A DNA stretch of 64,000 nucleotides from Archangium violaceum (GCF_016859125.1 NZ_CP069338.1:10605501-10669500); one strand, 5' to 3'; positions 30,070-39,173 are shown, counted from the first letter of the stretch. Numbers and translations: made by a program. Notes: generated by a model not told the origin, from the sequence alone.

Positions 30070-30091
30070 GCCATTCCCTATGTATTCCCTA

Positions 30092-31246
30092 CTACAGGGA
30101 AGGGGTGGGGAGCGGGAGCTTCAGGACGAAACGCGCGCCACGGCCCTCGGCGGGGGCATAGACGATGGAGCCTCCATGGCGCTCCAGGATGCGCTTGACG
30201 AGCGGCAGACCCAGGCCGATGCCCCGGGCCTTGGTGGTCATCAGGGGCTCGAACATCCGGCGCCGGATGGGCTCGCTGACGCCCGGCCCCGAGTCCTCCA
30301 GGACGAGCTCCACCGCCGCCGGGCCCGACGAGGCCGACAGCGTCACCGTCCCCGTCTCGCCCAGGGCCTGCACGGCGTTCTCCAGCAGGTTGACGAAGAC
30401 CTGGCGCACCTGCCCGGCGTCTCCCCGCAGCGTGGGGAGCCCCTCCAGACCCTCGGCCCGGATGGACACGCCCGCGGGCGCCTGCACCGAGGTGAGCGCG
30501 TCCTTCCACACCTCGTCGAGCCGCAGGGGCTCGCGCTTGAGCGGCCGGTCGCGGATCATGTCCAGCAGATCCGAGACGATGCGATTGGCCAGCGACACCT
30601 GCTCGCCGATGCGCTCCAGGTGCTTGGCGGCGCGCTCGTCGGTGGCCAGGGGCCGGCCCTTGAGGATGAAGAGCGACGTCTCGATGACGCCCAGGGGATT
30701 GCGCAGCTCGTGCCCGATGGAGCCCACGAGCTGGCCGAAGGTGGACAGCCGCTCGTTGCGCGCCTGCTGGGCGAGGAGATCCTCCCGGTAGGTGTGCAGC
30801 ATGATGGCCAGCTCGAGATCGAGGATCTTCCCGAGCGCCACGCGCGCGGCCCTCAACACCTCGGGCTGGCGGGCGTAGTTCTCGTCGATGACGCGGTTGA
30901 ACTCCTGCCGCAGGGTGTTCATCGAGCCGAACATGTAGTGCTGGGGAAGCGCGATGCGCACGTGCATGCGGCCGATACGGCAACGCAGGTTGTAGTAGTC
31001 CTCGTCCCAGGGCCCGCGCAGGAGCTGCTCCATCCAGGCCCGCAGCGTGACCTTGAGGTGCCCCACCTGGCTCTCGCCGGCCAGGGCGCTGCGCGCACCT
31101 TCGTGTTCCAGGATGCGGGCATAGAAGACTTCCGCGATGGCCGGGAACTGGGGCTGGGCCACCTCGTGCAGGACCCGGAGCGCCTGCTCGTCCTCGGGTC
31201 CAAAGCCCACGTAACGCTTCAACTCTTCGAACAAGGTCTCCGCCAT
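30092..31246 (-). CDS. Globin-coupled sensor histidine kinase
   Basis: A 384-residue kinase. Residues 1-165 form a protoglobin-type heme domain, with proximal-His candidate in [13 protein letters not shown] and helical segments such as [16 protein letters not shown]. HisKA follows ([15 protein letters not shown]), then HATPase ([22 protein letters not shown]). There are no membrane segments. Globin sensors detect oxygen, NO or CO, so this is the probable input of the three-gene operon with the double receiver and receiver-kinase. Confidence 0.92.
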   Translation of the reverse strand: MAETLFEELKRYVGFGPEDEQALRVLHEVAQPQFPAIAEVFYARILEHEGARSALAGESQVGHLKVTLRAWMEQLLRGPWDEDYYNLRCRIGRMHVRIALPQHYMFGSMNTLRQEFNRVIDENYARQPEVLRAARVALGKILDLELAIMLHTYREDLLAQQARNERLSTFGQLVGSIGHELRNPLGVIETSLFILKGRPLATDERAAKHLERIGEQVSLANRIVSDLLDMIRDRPLKREPLRLDEVWKDALTSVQAPAGVSIRAEGLEGLPTLRGDAGQVRQVFVNLLENAVQALGETGTVTLSASSGPAAVELVLEDSGPGVSEPIRRRMFEPLMTTKARGIGLGLPLVKRILERHGGSIVYAPAEGRGARFVLKLPLPTPSL

Positions 31247-31316
31247 TCGTAGATGAACGTCTTAGCGCGCCCGGATTCGGGAAACACCGGGTTACCTCCC
31301 CTCCCCTGCATGGAAA

Positions 31317-32120
31317 TCAACCTTGCGGGGGAGCCGAGGACCAGGGCAGTTGCTCCATGGTGCAACCGAGCTGATGGGCCAGCTCCAGGAGCAGGAGCTC
31401 TCGCTGCGTGCGCAGCTCCAGGCGGGCCCGCTGCTGCCGCTCGAGGAATCGCAGGCCATTGAGGACCTCCAGGAGGCCCGCCTCACCCGAGGAGAGCGCG
31501 ATGAGCGCGGACCCCAGGGACTCCTCGGCCGCGGGCAGCAGCTGCGCCTCCAGGGAGGTCAGGAGCCGATCCACCGAGGCCAGGCGGGCCAGCAGGCGAT
31601 CCACGGAGGGAGGGAGCGGCTCTCCCCTGCCGGTGCGAGCGAAGACCAGGCCCACGAGCGCGTCCCGCTCCAACGTTCCATCCGGGGACCAGGGCGGCGG
31701 GCGCTCGCCTTCGAGGATCGCGTTGTCCGGATCACTCCGGCCCAGCTCGTCGAGCAGCTGCTTTCGCGCCTCCTCCAGTGTCACCAGCTCATGGTTCGCG
31801 GCGATCAGCTCGGCATCGAGCCGCACGTGCTCGTGGGCGAGGAGGACCTCCTGGGGCACCTGCGCGGTGAATCGCCCGAGTGTGTCGAGGAAGTCCCGGG
31901 TGCCCTGCGCGATGCCATGCGCCTCGCGGTTGAAGCGCAACCACAGCCGCACGGAGGCCTCCTCGCGTCCGGGAGACTCCAGGAAACGGGCGAGCTCGAC
32001 GGGCCTGGGCGCGGGTGGCCGCTGGATGATGAGGAGAGGACGGCCGGGCTCCACCGCGCGGGCGGGACCCGTCAGCAGGAGCGCGAGGACGACGAGGAAT
32101 GCCCTGGAGAGGTGGAACAT
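31317..32120 (-). CDS. Secreted helical protein of unknown function
   Basis: A 267-residue protein with a signal peptide (MFHLSRAFLVVLALLLTGPARA). The mature part is largely amphipathic helix. Its C-terminal segment (LLEVLNGLRFLERQQRARLELRTQRELLLLELAHQLG) recalls TolC-type outer-membrane efflux helices, but it is too short for a TolC. The ATG at 32120 is preceded by GAGGAAGG. Function not recognised. Confidence 0.7.
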   Translation of the reverse strand: MFHLSRAFLVVLALLLTGPARAVEPGRPLLIIQRPPAPRPVELARFLESPGREEASVRLWLRFNREAHGIAQGTRDFLDTLGRFTAQVPQEVLLAHEHVRLDAELIAANHELVTLEEARKQLLDELGRSDPDNAILEGERPPPWSPDGTLERDALVGLVFARTGRGEPLPPSVDRLLARLASVDRLLTSLEAQLLPAAEESLGSALIALSSGEAGLLEVLNGLRFLERQQRARLELRTQRELLLLELAHQLGCTMEQLPWSSAPPQG

Positions 32121-32406
32121 GGTGGCGCCTTCCTCGGAACTGACAGGGCAAGAAGCACGCCAGGACGGGAGCCATGGGGAAGAGGCCCGAAGGGGCGCAA
32201 GCCTTGCGGCCGGACGGATGGGCACGCAGTCTTTGCGGCCCCATGACCTCTCCTGGACTCCTCGGAGTCCCACGAAGGAGGGAGCCATGAAGATGAAGGC
32301 GCCGTGCTTTGGTGGCTCTCCCGCACTTCATGTGGTTCTGCGGCAGCGAGCAGGCGAACCTCGGTCGTGTAGCCATCCTCATGCGCTCCCGCTGAAGCCG
32401 TCGAGC

Positions 32407-34047
32407 TCAGTTGATATCGGGATGGTATTCCGCGAACTCGCCCCGCTTCTGCACCATGTCGTCGACGGGCACATCCTTGGGCTGCACCAGCCCCGGGGTC
32501 GATACCGAGGCGGTACAGGCAAACCCACCCACGGGCGTGGCCGTACCCAGTCGCTGCATGACCTCGTTGCGGTTGCCGGGCGTCAACCCGTGCTCGGGCC
32601 GGTACAGGGAGAAGGGCTTCCACCCATGGTGGTAGATGGGCACTTTCTGCCGGCACAGCAGATAGCGCCAGTCGCCGAAGGGAAGGAGCTCATGCAGGCC
32701 ACTGGATAGGTTGCTGATGAAGTCCCAGCAGTCCGCTTTATCCAACGGCGCCTGGAACTTGCTCTTGGTCGTGTAACTGACGCTGCCACTGAAGAAGATG
32801 ACATTGGCCAGAGCCGGGCTCAGCTCAGGCCTCCTCAACCCGTCGACGAACGTCCGCACGGCCATGAGCTCTTCTTCCATGCTCTTCCACACGAAGGCAG
32901 GCACCTGGAAGCCATCGGAGGGATCTCGGATGATGGAGATGGCTTCGGGCAGCCCGGTGATGTCGAAGCCGATCAGCGAGGCTGTGGACTTGCTCCCGGA
33001 GGTCGTCTGCTCGGAGCTGGAGTCCTTCATGAGATGGAGGGGGCTCAGGGCACAGCGCATGTAGTCCTGGAGCTGAGCAGTGCCATTGATGGCGCCATCG
33101 CCCCACTGCGTGAAGCTGTTCCTCAAGACATCGCGATCGATGGTGAAGAACACGTATTTGATGGGCTTGCCGAAGTAGTCTTCGACGTTGGCCCAGAAGT
33201 TCGTGAAGATCTCGAGCACCTTGCCGTTGTTCTTGAGATCCTCCTGGCTGAAGGTGGGTTTGCTTGGAGCCACCCCCTGTCCACCTTGAGCGATGAAGTG
33301 ATTTCCCGTCCCGTGGGGGTGATTGAAGGTGGACAGGTAGCAGGCGGGGGCGCCCTCCTGAACGATCGCGCTCACCAGCATGCCCCCCCATCGGTCGCTG
33401 GCCACGAACCGGGAGGACTTCGTTCCCGCGTCCGAGTGGCTGTCGAAGTTGATGATGGCCACCGGCCCGTCTAGTGGCTGTCTCTTCTTCAAGGATTTGA
33501 CCGCATACAAACCCCAGAGATACCCCGTCGTGTGGAAGCTGTTGTTGTCACACACCGAGAAGACGGGGAAGCCCAGGCTCGGCTCCAGGCCGACGAGCCC
33601 GTCGATGAACGCATCCATCTGCTCCTTGGGAACCGCGGAGGATTTGTTCGTCTCCTTCGCGGAGGACGCCTGCTGCAACCCCGAGCTCGTGCTCGTCGTC
33701 AGTCTCGTCGTGGAGGCATTCTCGTTGACGGGTTTCTTGAGCGACAGCGAGGGGAACGGGCGCCAGGAGGTCTCGCTCTCCTTTTCCTTCTTCTGTTTCA
33801 GCACGGGCGTTGGACTCAGGGTCGGCTTGTGCCGGAACGAAGTCGCCGGGTTCAGCGGGTTCGGAGCCGTCTTGTTCTGACTCAAGACGGGCTTGATCAT
33901 GTTCAGTGCCGATTCGTTGGGTTGGACCGGCCTGGAGATGCTGGGGGTGCTGTTCGAAGCCGAGTCCTGCTGCACTTCCTTCGCCGCGCAGAACTCGCAC
34001 GTCGCCTGCTTGTAGAATCCCTTGTGATTCGCGCAATAGCCCGGCAT
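32407..34047 (-). CDS. Zinc-ribbon protein with ureohydrolase-like metal site
   Basis: A 546-residue protein. The N terminus has a metal ribbon C5-x2-H8-x8-C17-x2-C20. Residues 30-140 are a Ser/Thr/Lys/Pro-rich linker. The C-terminal domain has motifs in the order and type of the arginase/agmatinase manganese site: H172 in DNNSFH, D202-x-H204-x-D206 in FDSHSD, and D304-x-D306 in TIDRD. UPF0489-type proteins show a similar D-S-H-S-D, so that is the best family guess. Substrate unknown. GAGGAG lies six bases before the ATG at 34047. Its base composition looks less GC-rich than its neighbours, suggesting transfer. Divergent from the ART-like gene. Confidence 0.72.
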   Translation of the reverse strand: MPGYCANHKGFYKQATCEFCAAKEVQQDSASNSTPSISRPVQPNESALNMIKPVLSQNKTAPNPLNPATSFRHKPTLSPTPVLKQKKEKESETSWRPFPSLSLKKPVNENASTTRLTTSTSSGLQQASSAKETNKSSAVPKEQMDAFIDGLVGLEPSLGFPVFSVCDNNSFHTTGYLWGLYAVKSLKKRQPLDGPVAIINFDSHSDAGTKSSRFVASDRWGGMLVSAIVQEGAPACYLSTFNHPHGTGNHFIAQGGQGVAPSKPTFSQEDLKNNGKVLEIFTNFWANVEDYFGKPIKYVFFTIDRDVLRNSFTQWGDGAINGTAQLQDYMRCALSPLHLMKDSSSEQTTSGSKSTASLIGFDITGLPEAISIIRDPSDGFQVPAFVWKSMEEELMAVRTFVDGLRRPELSPALANVIFFSGSVSYTTKSKFQAPLDKADCWDFISNLSSGLHELLPFGDWRYLLCRQKVPIYHHGWKPFSLYRPEHGLTPGNRNEVMQRLGTATPVGGFACTASVSTPGLVQPKDVPVDDMVQKRGEFAEYHPDIN

Positions 34048-34204
34048 CTCGCTCTCCTCAGCCCCCCTTATAGGGCGGCTCGCGCTCCTCCGCGAAAACT
34101 TCGGCGTACCAGCCATTCGAACCTCCGGAGTCACCGGGTTTCCACCTACGTCTGCCGTCACTCTGGATGGGGAGGTGTCGTTGTCGCGGCAGGGGCTGGG
34201 GCCT

Positions 34205-34220
34205 GGTGACAGCCGTCACC
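34205..34220. promoter_or_regulatory. Palindromic operator-like site 1
   Basis: GGTGAC-AGCC-GTCACC, perfect 6-bp arms, in the intergenic space between the divergent genes at 34047 and 34359. An identical-arm site lies 34 bases away, so a dimeric regulator binding both is likely. Confidence 0.5.
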
Positions 34221-34238
34221 ACCCATGGCCTGGGGCCT

Positions 34239-34254
34239 GGTGACAACAGTCACC
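34239..34254. promoter_or_regulatory. Palindromic operator-like site 2
   Basis: GGTGAC-AACA-GTCACC, same arms as site 1 with a different centre. Flanking bases (GGGGCCT before each) are also repeated, giving a ~34-base tandem repeat, about three helical turns. Confidence 0.5.
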
Positions 34255-34358
34255 ATCTTGCCCGCCAAAGGGGGCGGCCCCAGAGGGAGCGCTGTCCCTC
34301 CTGGGCTGGCATCCCCGGTGCACTCAGGGTTCGCAGGCACTGTTCTCCAGAGGCGCAC

Positions 34359-35507
34359 ATGTTCAAAGCCAGGTTCCCTTCCTTCAAGCTTCCGTCCGCA
34401 CCGACGCGCTCTCCTTCCCCTGGACCCAGTCAGCGCTCCGGACCGTCCGAATCTCCCAGCCGCACTTCAGGGCCAAACGTGCCGGGCAGGACCCAGGGGA
34501 CGCCGCGGAGTCCCCACCTCCAGGATTCCTTTGATCAGCAGCCCCGGGGCACGCCGAAAGGGGGCCCGACCACCGCCAATCCTTCCTTCTGGTCCAGGAT
34601 GTCTCCGGGGAACCTGTTTGGTTCATCCCCCACGAAGCAGCAGATCAAGCAGGATGTCACCACCCTGCACAACACGCCGGGTGGCTTTCCCGCCCCCAAC
34701 TCCCTCTACCACGCCACCTCGTCGGCCGCGTGGGATGGAATGAGCAAGACGGGAGGACTGGCTCCCCCCACGATGCTCAGCCAGCACGGCATCGTGCGCA
34801 AGACGGGCGAGGGAGACCAGTACAGCGCGCAGGCGGGCGAGAAGAACTTCATCAGCTTTGGTCAGGGAGCACAGGGTCTGGGCACGTCCCGCGCTTATTT
34901 CAAGCAGACGGCGGACTCGGCCAGCTACAGCCCCCACCTCTACTCGGATACCCAGCTCAAGACCGAGATCGATCAGTCGAAGAAGCTGCTCGCCAACTGG
35001 AATGCCCCCGAGGGCAAGGCGTATGGCGACATGGTGGACAAGCCTCGAGTGGAGGCGCGTCTGCGGCAGCTGGAGGCGGAACAGAGCCTGCGCACGAACA
35101 TGCCCGGTCGGCAGACGCCCTACCCCTTGATGTTCGACTTCAATGGCGACAAGTTGAACGCCAGGCCCATGGGCATGGGGCCGGGAGAGGTCGCCGTGCA
35201 CGGTCCCGCCATGTTCAAGGACAACCTCCAGCGCGTGTTCGTCCCGGTGGACAGGGTCTCGGACATGCAGTCCCGCCTGAACACGACGTTGGGCTCCGGC
35301 CACTCCGTGCAGGTGCTCTCCTTCGAGGGCCAGACCAGGTTCCTCGAGCAGCAGCGGCAGTCCCTGGGACGCACTCCCAACAACCCGGCCCACCTCGCCC
35401 TGCGGGCCGATGAGACCGTCTCGAGCAACCTCAACGCCAATGAGGACAAGCGCAAATTCTTCTACGACATGGCCGGGAGCGACATGGGCGTGCCGACCAT
35501 TTCGTAG
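34359..35507 (+). CDS. ADP-ribosyltransferase-like protein (possible toxin/effector)
   Basis: A 382-residue protein. Residues 1-95 are a Pro/Ser-rich disordered region without a signal peptide. From about 115 a segment matches the ART pattern: LYHATS with H118, a following W125, GGL at 132-134, a later aromatic YF at 180-181, PYPLMFDFN and an acidic GPGEVAVHGP with E277. This H-Y-E layout is seen in diphtheria-toxin-like and KptA-like ADP-ribosyltransferases. The assignment is from motif order only. It is followed 48 bases on by a small unknown gene that could encode a partner or immunity protein. Confidence 0.6.
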   Translation: MFKARFPSFKLPSAPTRSPSPGPSQRSGPSESPSRTSGPNVPGRTQGTPRSPHLQDSFDQQPRGTPKGGPTTANPSFWSRMSPGNLFGSSPTKQQIKQDVTTLHNTPGGFPAPNSLYHATSSAAWDGMSKTGGLAPPTMLSQHGIVRKTGEGDQYSAQAGEKNFISFGQGAQGLGTSRAYFKQTADSASYSPHLYSDTQLKTEIDQSKKLLANWNAPEGKAYGDMVDKPRVEARLRQLEAEQSLRTNMPGRQTPYPLMFDFNGDKLNARPMGMGPGEVAVHGPAMFKDNLQRVFVPVDRVSDMQSRLNTTLGSGHSVQVLSFEGQTRFLEQQRQSLGRTPNNPAHLALRADETVSSNLNANEDKRKFFYDMAGSDMGVPTIS

Positions 35508-35555
35508 TGCTCCCCGCTCCCCGCCTTCCTCTTTCCTTTTCCAGGAGACTTCTCC

Positions 35556-35897
35556 ATGTCCACCCTTCTCGCCATTCCCAAAGCCAGTGATTTCTACCCA
35601 CAGGGCGCGCCCTCGGAGATCAGTGTGGCGCCAGGCGGCACGCTCCAGGTGAAGTGCGACGACGACGTCCTCTATGACTGGGTGACGAACCTGCTGGCCG
35701 AGCGCCTGTTCGTGCAGGGCCAGGGGTTCAGCCGGTTGAAGCGCGACGCCCGCGGCCAGCTCACACGGGATCCGGAAACGCACAAGTTCCAGATCGAAGG
35801 CTACGTGGACCTGGCCCAGCCCGCTCGGGAGATCCTCGGGGCCATCCGCGACAACCTGGAGGCGACCGAGCAGTTCGAGCTGTCCTGGAAGGATTGA
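35556..35897 (+). CDS. Small protein of unknown function downstream of the ART-like gene
   Basis: A 113-residue soluble, mildly acidic protein with a good ribosome site (CAGGAG before the ATG). No family recognised. It shows a mixed beta start (SEISVAPGGTLQVKCDDD) and a helical C terminus (PAREILGAIRDNLEATEQF). Its position directly after the ART-like gene on the same strand makes an antidote or chaperone role possible; this is inference from position only. Confidence 0.6.
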   Translation: MSTLLAIPKASDFYPQGAPSEISVAPGGTLQVKCDDDVLYDWVTNLLAERLFVQGQGFSRLKRDARGQLTRDPETHKFQIEGYVDLAQPAREILGAIRDNLEATEQFELSWKD

Positions 35898-35972
35898 CCG
35901 GCGCGGCCCAGGCAGCTCCTCCCTTCACGTGGCCCGTCCGTCCTATGTCGATCCGTGGACGCGGTACGGCGG

Positions 35973-36686
35973 CTACGGCTGGGCGAGCCATTCCACCGCG
36001 GGGCAGTGGGCCTCGAGCCCGTACTCCTTCGAGGCCGCACGGAAGAGCGTCCAGCGATCCACCGGGTTCACAGACGCCACCGCCTCAGCGGCACGCCGGA
36101 CCATGGGATCGAGGCTCGGAACCAGCGCGAGTAGCCGTTGTGCCGAGCGCTTCAGGTAGTCCTCCGGAGGAGGGCCTCCGCCCGGTGGGACGCCCTCGGT
36201 CAGTGCCTCGCACACTCGTGCGAAGCTGCTCGCGAGCGCCGTACGCCGGGCGGTGCGCTCGGCGGCGGTAGTGGAAAAGGTCAGGGTCCAGGTCACCGAC
36301 ACATCACGGACGAAGAGCGGCTCGAACCGGATCGACTCGACCAGTTCCTCCACGCAGTTCTCATCGAGGTACACCGAGCGAATCGAGGAGGAATCGACCC
36401 GGACCGTTCCTTCAGACAGGATCGTGAAGGGGATCAAGACCCGGTCGTCCTCGCCGTCTTGAACATCGAGGACGTCGGGGCCGTTGCCGAAGACAGCGAG
36501 GCGCATGCAGCTTCTCAACCGGGGCCGTATCGGCGCCAGCGCCTCCGAGACATCCTGGGTGCGCAGTCCCGGCGTTACCTCCAGGGTCTCGGCGGCGCCG
36601 CGGATGCCATCCCCACCTGACCGTACGCCCTGGCCGGCCACACAGCCCGCCACAACGGCCGCGGCCAGAAAGACAAAGAGCCTCAT
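35973..36686 (-). CDS. Lipoprotein with AgmX/PglI-like C-terminal domain
   Basis: A 237-residue protein. It has a signal peptide with lipobox ending VVAGC. The middle segment, RSCMRLAVFG to ENCVEELVESIRFEPL, has the two-cysteine pattern of the AgmX/PglI C-terminal (TonB-like) domain common in myxobacterial gliding and envelope proteins. The start at 36686 is fixed by the signal peptide. Confidence 0.72.
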   Translation of the reverse strand: MRLFVFLAAAVVAGCVAGQGVRSGGDGIRGAAETLEVTPGLRTQDVSEALAPIRPRLRSCMRLAVFGNGPDVLDVQDGEDDRVLIPFTILSEGTVRVDSSSIRSVYLDENCVEELVESIRFEPLFVRDVSVTWTLTFSTTAAERTARRTALASSFARVCEALTEGVPPGGGPPPEDYLKRSAQRLLALVPSLDPMVRRAAEAVASVNPVDRWTLFRAASKEYGLEAHCPAVEWLAQP

Positions 36687-36919
36687 GCACGGCAAGAAGC
36701 CACACGGGCTGACGGAAGACAACGGAAGAGCGTCAGGAGTCGAGTCCCAGTTCGTTGCCTGGGCCACCAGCGCCTTGCCCGTGCCCGTCCGCCGCGGCGC
36801 ATAAGCGGCCGCCACAATCCGCGCACACCTCGTACGAGCGGCCTCCTGTGATGGCACTCACTCGCCGGGTGTTGGCGCCGTCACAGTCCCCCCGCGGCCT
36901 CCAGGGCAGACTTCTTCGT

Positions 36920-36953
36920 GTCAGGGCGCGAACCCCTCACGCGACGCCCTGAC
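36920..36953. repeat. Inverted repeat before the CNB gene
   Basis: gtcagggc (36920-36927) and gccctgac (36946-36953) form 8-bp perfect arms 13 bases upstream of the CNB-domain start. It may be an operator or an mRNA hairpin affecting translation. Confidence 0.35.
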
Positions 36954-36965
36954 ATCGAGGCCGCC

Positions 36966-37997
36966 ATGTCCCGCATCACGAGCACCGAGGTCATCCTCCC
37001 CTCCTCCCTCTCCGCCGAGGCGCGACACCAGCTCACCGACAGTCTCTACGCCGTCCACGCTCGGCTCTTCGAGTCGGAGGAGGAGCGCGAGGCGTGGGCC
37101 CGCTGCGACAGGCCCGAAGCGCTCTACTTCCTCGAGACCGCCACGGACCATGCCGGAGGGCACGGGCTGGTGACGGTGGCGCCCATCACCCTGGAGACCG
37201 TGCTGAGCCTGGCCCGCTCCCTGCTGATGCGGCGGCTGCGCCAGTCCATGACGAGGCTGGCGGCCCGGGTGCTGGGCACGCGGCTCGGGGCGCGCCTGGG
37301 CCGCTCCCTGGTGCTCCGCACGTTGCGCCACGTTCCGCTCTTCGCCCGGCTCGACGAGGCCACCCTGCGCGGCCTGGCCGAGCGCGCGGAGCTCCTCGTG
37401 CTGCCCGCGGGCAGGGAGGTCTTCCAGGCGGGAAGCGCCGGTGACGAGCTGTACCTGCTGGAGACCGGCGTGGTCCATGTGCTGGCCCAGGGAGGGAAGC
37501 TCATGGACGAGCTGGGCAGCGGCGCCGTGTTCGGAGAGCTGGCCCTGCTCACCCATGAGCGCCGCTCGGCGACCGTCCGCACGGCAACGGCCTCGACGTT
37601 CATCCGCATCCCCCGCTCGGCGCTCCTGCCGTTGCTCGAGGGGGATGACCGCCTGCGCGAGCGGATGTGGAAGACGCTCGCCGAGCGGCGCTTCGATGAT
37701 GTGGCGCGGGGGCTGGAGGGCTACGGGCACCTGGAGCGCGCACGCCGGCTCTCCCTGCTTCGCTCTGGAGAGCACCGCGAGCTGAGGCCGCAGGAGTGGC
37801 AGAACATCGAGGCGGGCACCCACCTGTTCGTGCTGTCGGGCGCGGTGGACTTCGAGCACGCGGGGCTGGTGGTGACCCAGCGGGACTCCACGCTCCTGGA
37901 GGTCGGCCAGCCGCTCCGGGTGAGGGCCCGGGAAGCCACGCGGCTCGTGCTCCTGAATCCGAATAGGAGCGACGGGAGCCCTGAAGCGTCTCGCTGA
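36966..37997 (+). CDS. Cyclic-nucleotide-binding domain protein
   Basis: About 343 residues. A central domain (about 130-240) matches the CNB fold: HVPLFARLDEATLRGLAE, then the phosphate-binding cassette GSGAVFGELALLTHERRSATVR. There is no DNA-binding helix or channel segment. The flanking N- and C-terminal regions are unknown. It probably senses cAMP or c-di-GMP as a scaffold. ATG at 36966 follows GAGG; an upstream GTG at 36918 is less likely. Confidence 0.82.
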   Translation: MSRITSTEVILPSSLSAEARHQLTDSLYAVHARLFESEEEREAWARCDRPEALYFLETATDHAGGHGLVTVAPITLETVLSLARSLLMRRLRQSMTRLAARVLGTRLGARLGRSLVLRTLRHVPLFARLDEATLRGLAERAELLVLPAGREVFQAGSAGDELYLLETGVVHVLAQGGKLMDELGSGAVFGELALLTHERRSATVRTATASTFIRIPRSALLPLLEGDDRLRERMWKTLAERRFDDVARGLEGYGHLERARRLSLLRSGEHRELRPQEWQNIEAGTHLFVLSGAVDFEHAGLVVTQRDSTLLEVGQPLRVRAREATRLVLLNPNRSDGSPEASR

Positions 37998-37999
37998 AG

Positions 38000-38200
38000 C
38001 CACGCACCGCGAACCTGGTGGTGCTGTAGCCCGTCTTGCCGGCGAAGCCCAGCAGTCAACAGTCACCGCACAGGCGGGCTCCTGCTGGATCAAGTGCGAT
38101 GACGGGCGCGAGACGACGGCCTACGCCGGCAGCCAGACGGACTGCAGCATGAACGCGTACCAGTGGTGCTACCCCTACGGCGGCTCGACCCGTTACACGA
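38000..38200 (+). pseudogene. Relic of a small Cys-rich secreted peptide
   Basis: A plus-strand frame just after the CNB gene encodes AQQSTVTAQAGSCWIKCDDGRET and then TDCSMNAYQWCYPYGGSTRY, a Cys-rich pattern (C-x3-C-D-D-G). This recalls the small lipoprotein at 61880, which has C-x3-C-N-D-G. No start codon or signal peptide is found upstream in frame, so this looks like the 3' part of a deleted gene. Confidence 0.4.
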
Positions 38201-38264
38201 GCGATGGCGACGAGACCGGGCGATGGCTTCCGCCAGGCGAGCCTGGGCGGGCCCGGCGTGCGAC

Positions 38265-39173
38265 TCAGCAGCCGCCGGACAGCTCGCAGATGTCCGACGG
38301 GTTCGTCGAGACCTTCAGGTCGTCGTACCAGATGTAGGAGTTGATCGTCGGGGCGAACTCGGTCGTGGCCCCGCCGAAGAACGAGGAGAAGTAGGCCTTG
38401 TCGACCAGGTCCGAATTGCGCACGAAGCGCAGTCCAGAAATCCTGGCGGCCGAGGTGCCGTTATACCAGACCTCGATCTCACCGTCGGGGTTCGCATTCC
38501 CGTTGGTCACGGAATTGACCTTGAGCCGCTGGGCAATGTGCACCCAGGTGCCGCGGGGATAGTAGATGTCGGCGCCTGCTCGGGTCTTCAACACCGCCTG
38601 GTCGCCGTACTCTCCCTCATGGCCCATATGGTAGTAATAGATCGCCGCCTGGCCTCCCGCGCGCCAGATCATGCGCGAGCTGAACCCGTTGTAGCCAGTG
38701 CAGACCTGGCCGCCGGAGCACGCGCCGCCCCCCGCCAGACCGAGTCCGAGTTTGCCGGCGAAATGGGTCGTGCCCCAGCTGAAGTCACTGCTGAAGCGCA
38801 CCCAGTACGACAAATAATACTCCCGTCCGGGGAGCAGCGTGAACGGCGCCTGGGCGCCGGAGTCCTCTGGGCCAATCTTGTCAGCCGGGTAGGTGATGCG
38901 CAGCGACTTGAGACCCGAGTGCCTGAAATTCACCCCGTCGATCCAGGTTCGAGTGCTCATCCCCACCTCCCAGGGGGCGCTCCAGCCGTCCGCGGCCCAA
39001 TCGCCGAGCGAGTAGGTGCTCAGGCTGGCGGGCCTCTCGAAGGTGTTCACCTTGTACGTCGAGGCGACAAGGGGCAGGACGTCGGCGGCCGCGACGTCAG
39101 GAGCGGCGTGCGCGACCTCGGGGGCCACCAGAGAGAGGAGGAGCGAAGTGAGCAACGGAGTTCGTGCATTCAT
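38265..39173 (-). CDS. Secreted polysaccharide lyase, PL14-like
   Basis: A 302-residue protein with a signal peptide (MNARTPLLTSLLLSLVAPEVAHA). The mature domain matches the PL14 alginate/glucuronan lyase pattern: YYLSYWVRFSSDFSWGTTHFAGKLGLG, SRMIWRAGGQAAIYYYHMGHEGEYGD, GTWVHIAQRLKVN and a C-terminal YIWYDDLKVST. It likely breaks down uronate polymers outside the cell. An upstream in-frame ATG at 39236 is less likely because it displaces the signal peptide. Confidence 0.8.
   Translation of the reverse strand: MNARTPLLTSLLLSLVAPEVAHAAPDVAAADVLPLVASTYKVNTFERPASLSTYSLGDWAADGWSAPWEVGMSTRTWIDGVNFRHSGLKSLRITYPADKIGPEDSGAQAPFTLLPGREYYLSYWVRFSSDFSWGTTHFAGKLGLGLAGGGACSGGQVCTGYNGFSSRMIWRAGGQAAIYYYHMGHEGEYGDQAVLKTRAGADIYYPRGTWVHIAQRLKVNSVTNGNANPDGEIEVWYNGTSAARISGLRFVRNSDLVDKAYFSSFFGGATTEFAPTINSYIWYDDLKVSTNPSDICELSGGC

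Noticed and set aside
32255-32270. Inverted repeat ggactcc-tc-ggagtcc
   Set aside because: Short arms, no T-run, and 137 bases from the nearest gene end; not enough for a terminator or operator call.
32275-32709. Good ribosome site and ATG-AAG-ATG-AAG on the plus strand
   Set aside because: The frame runs antisense into the 546-residue gene and its translation is low-complexity shadow sequence.
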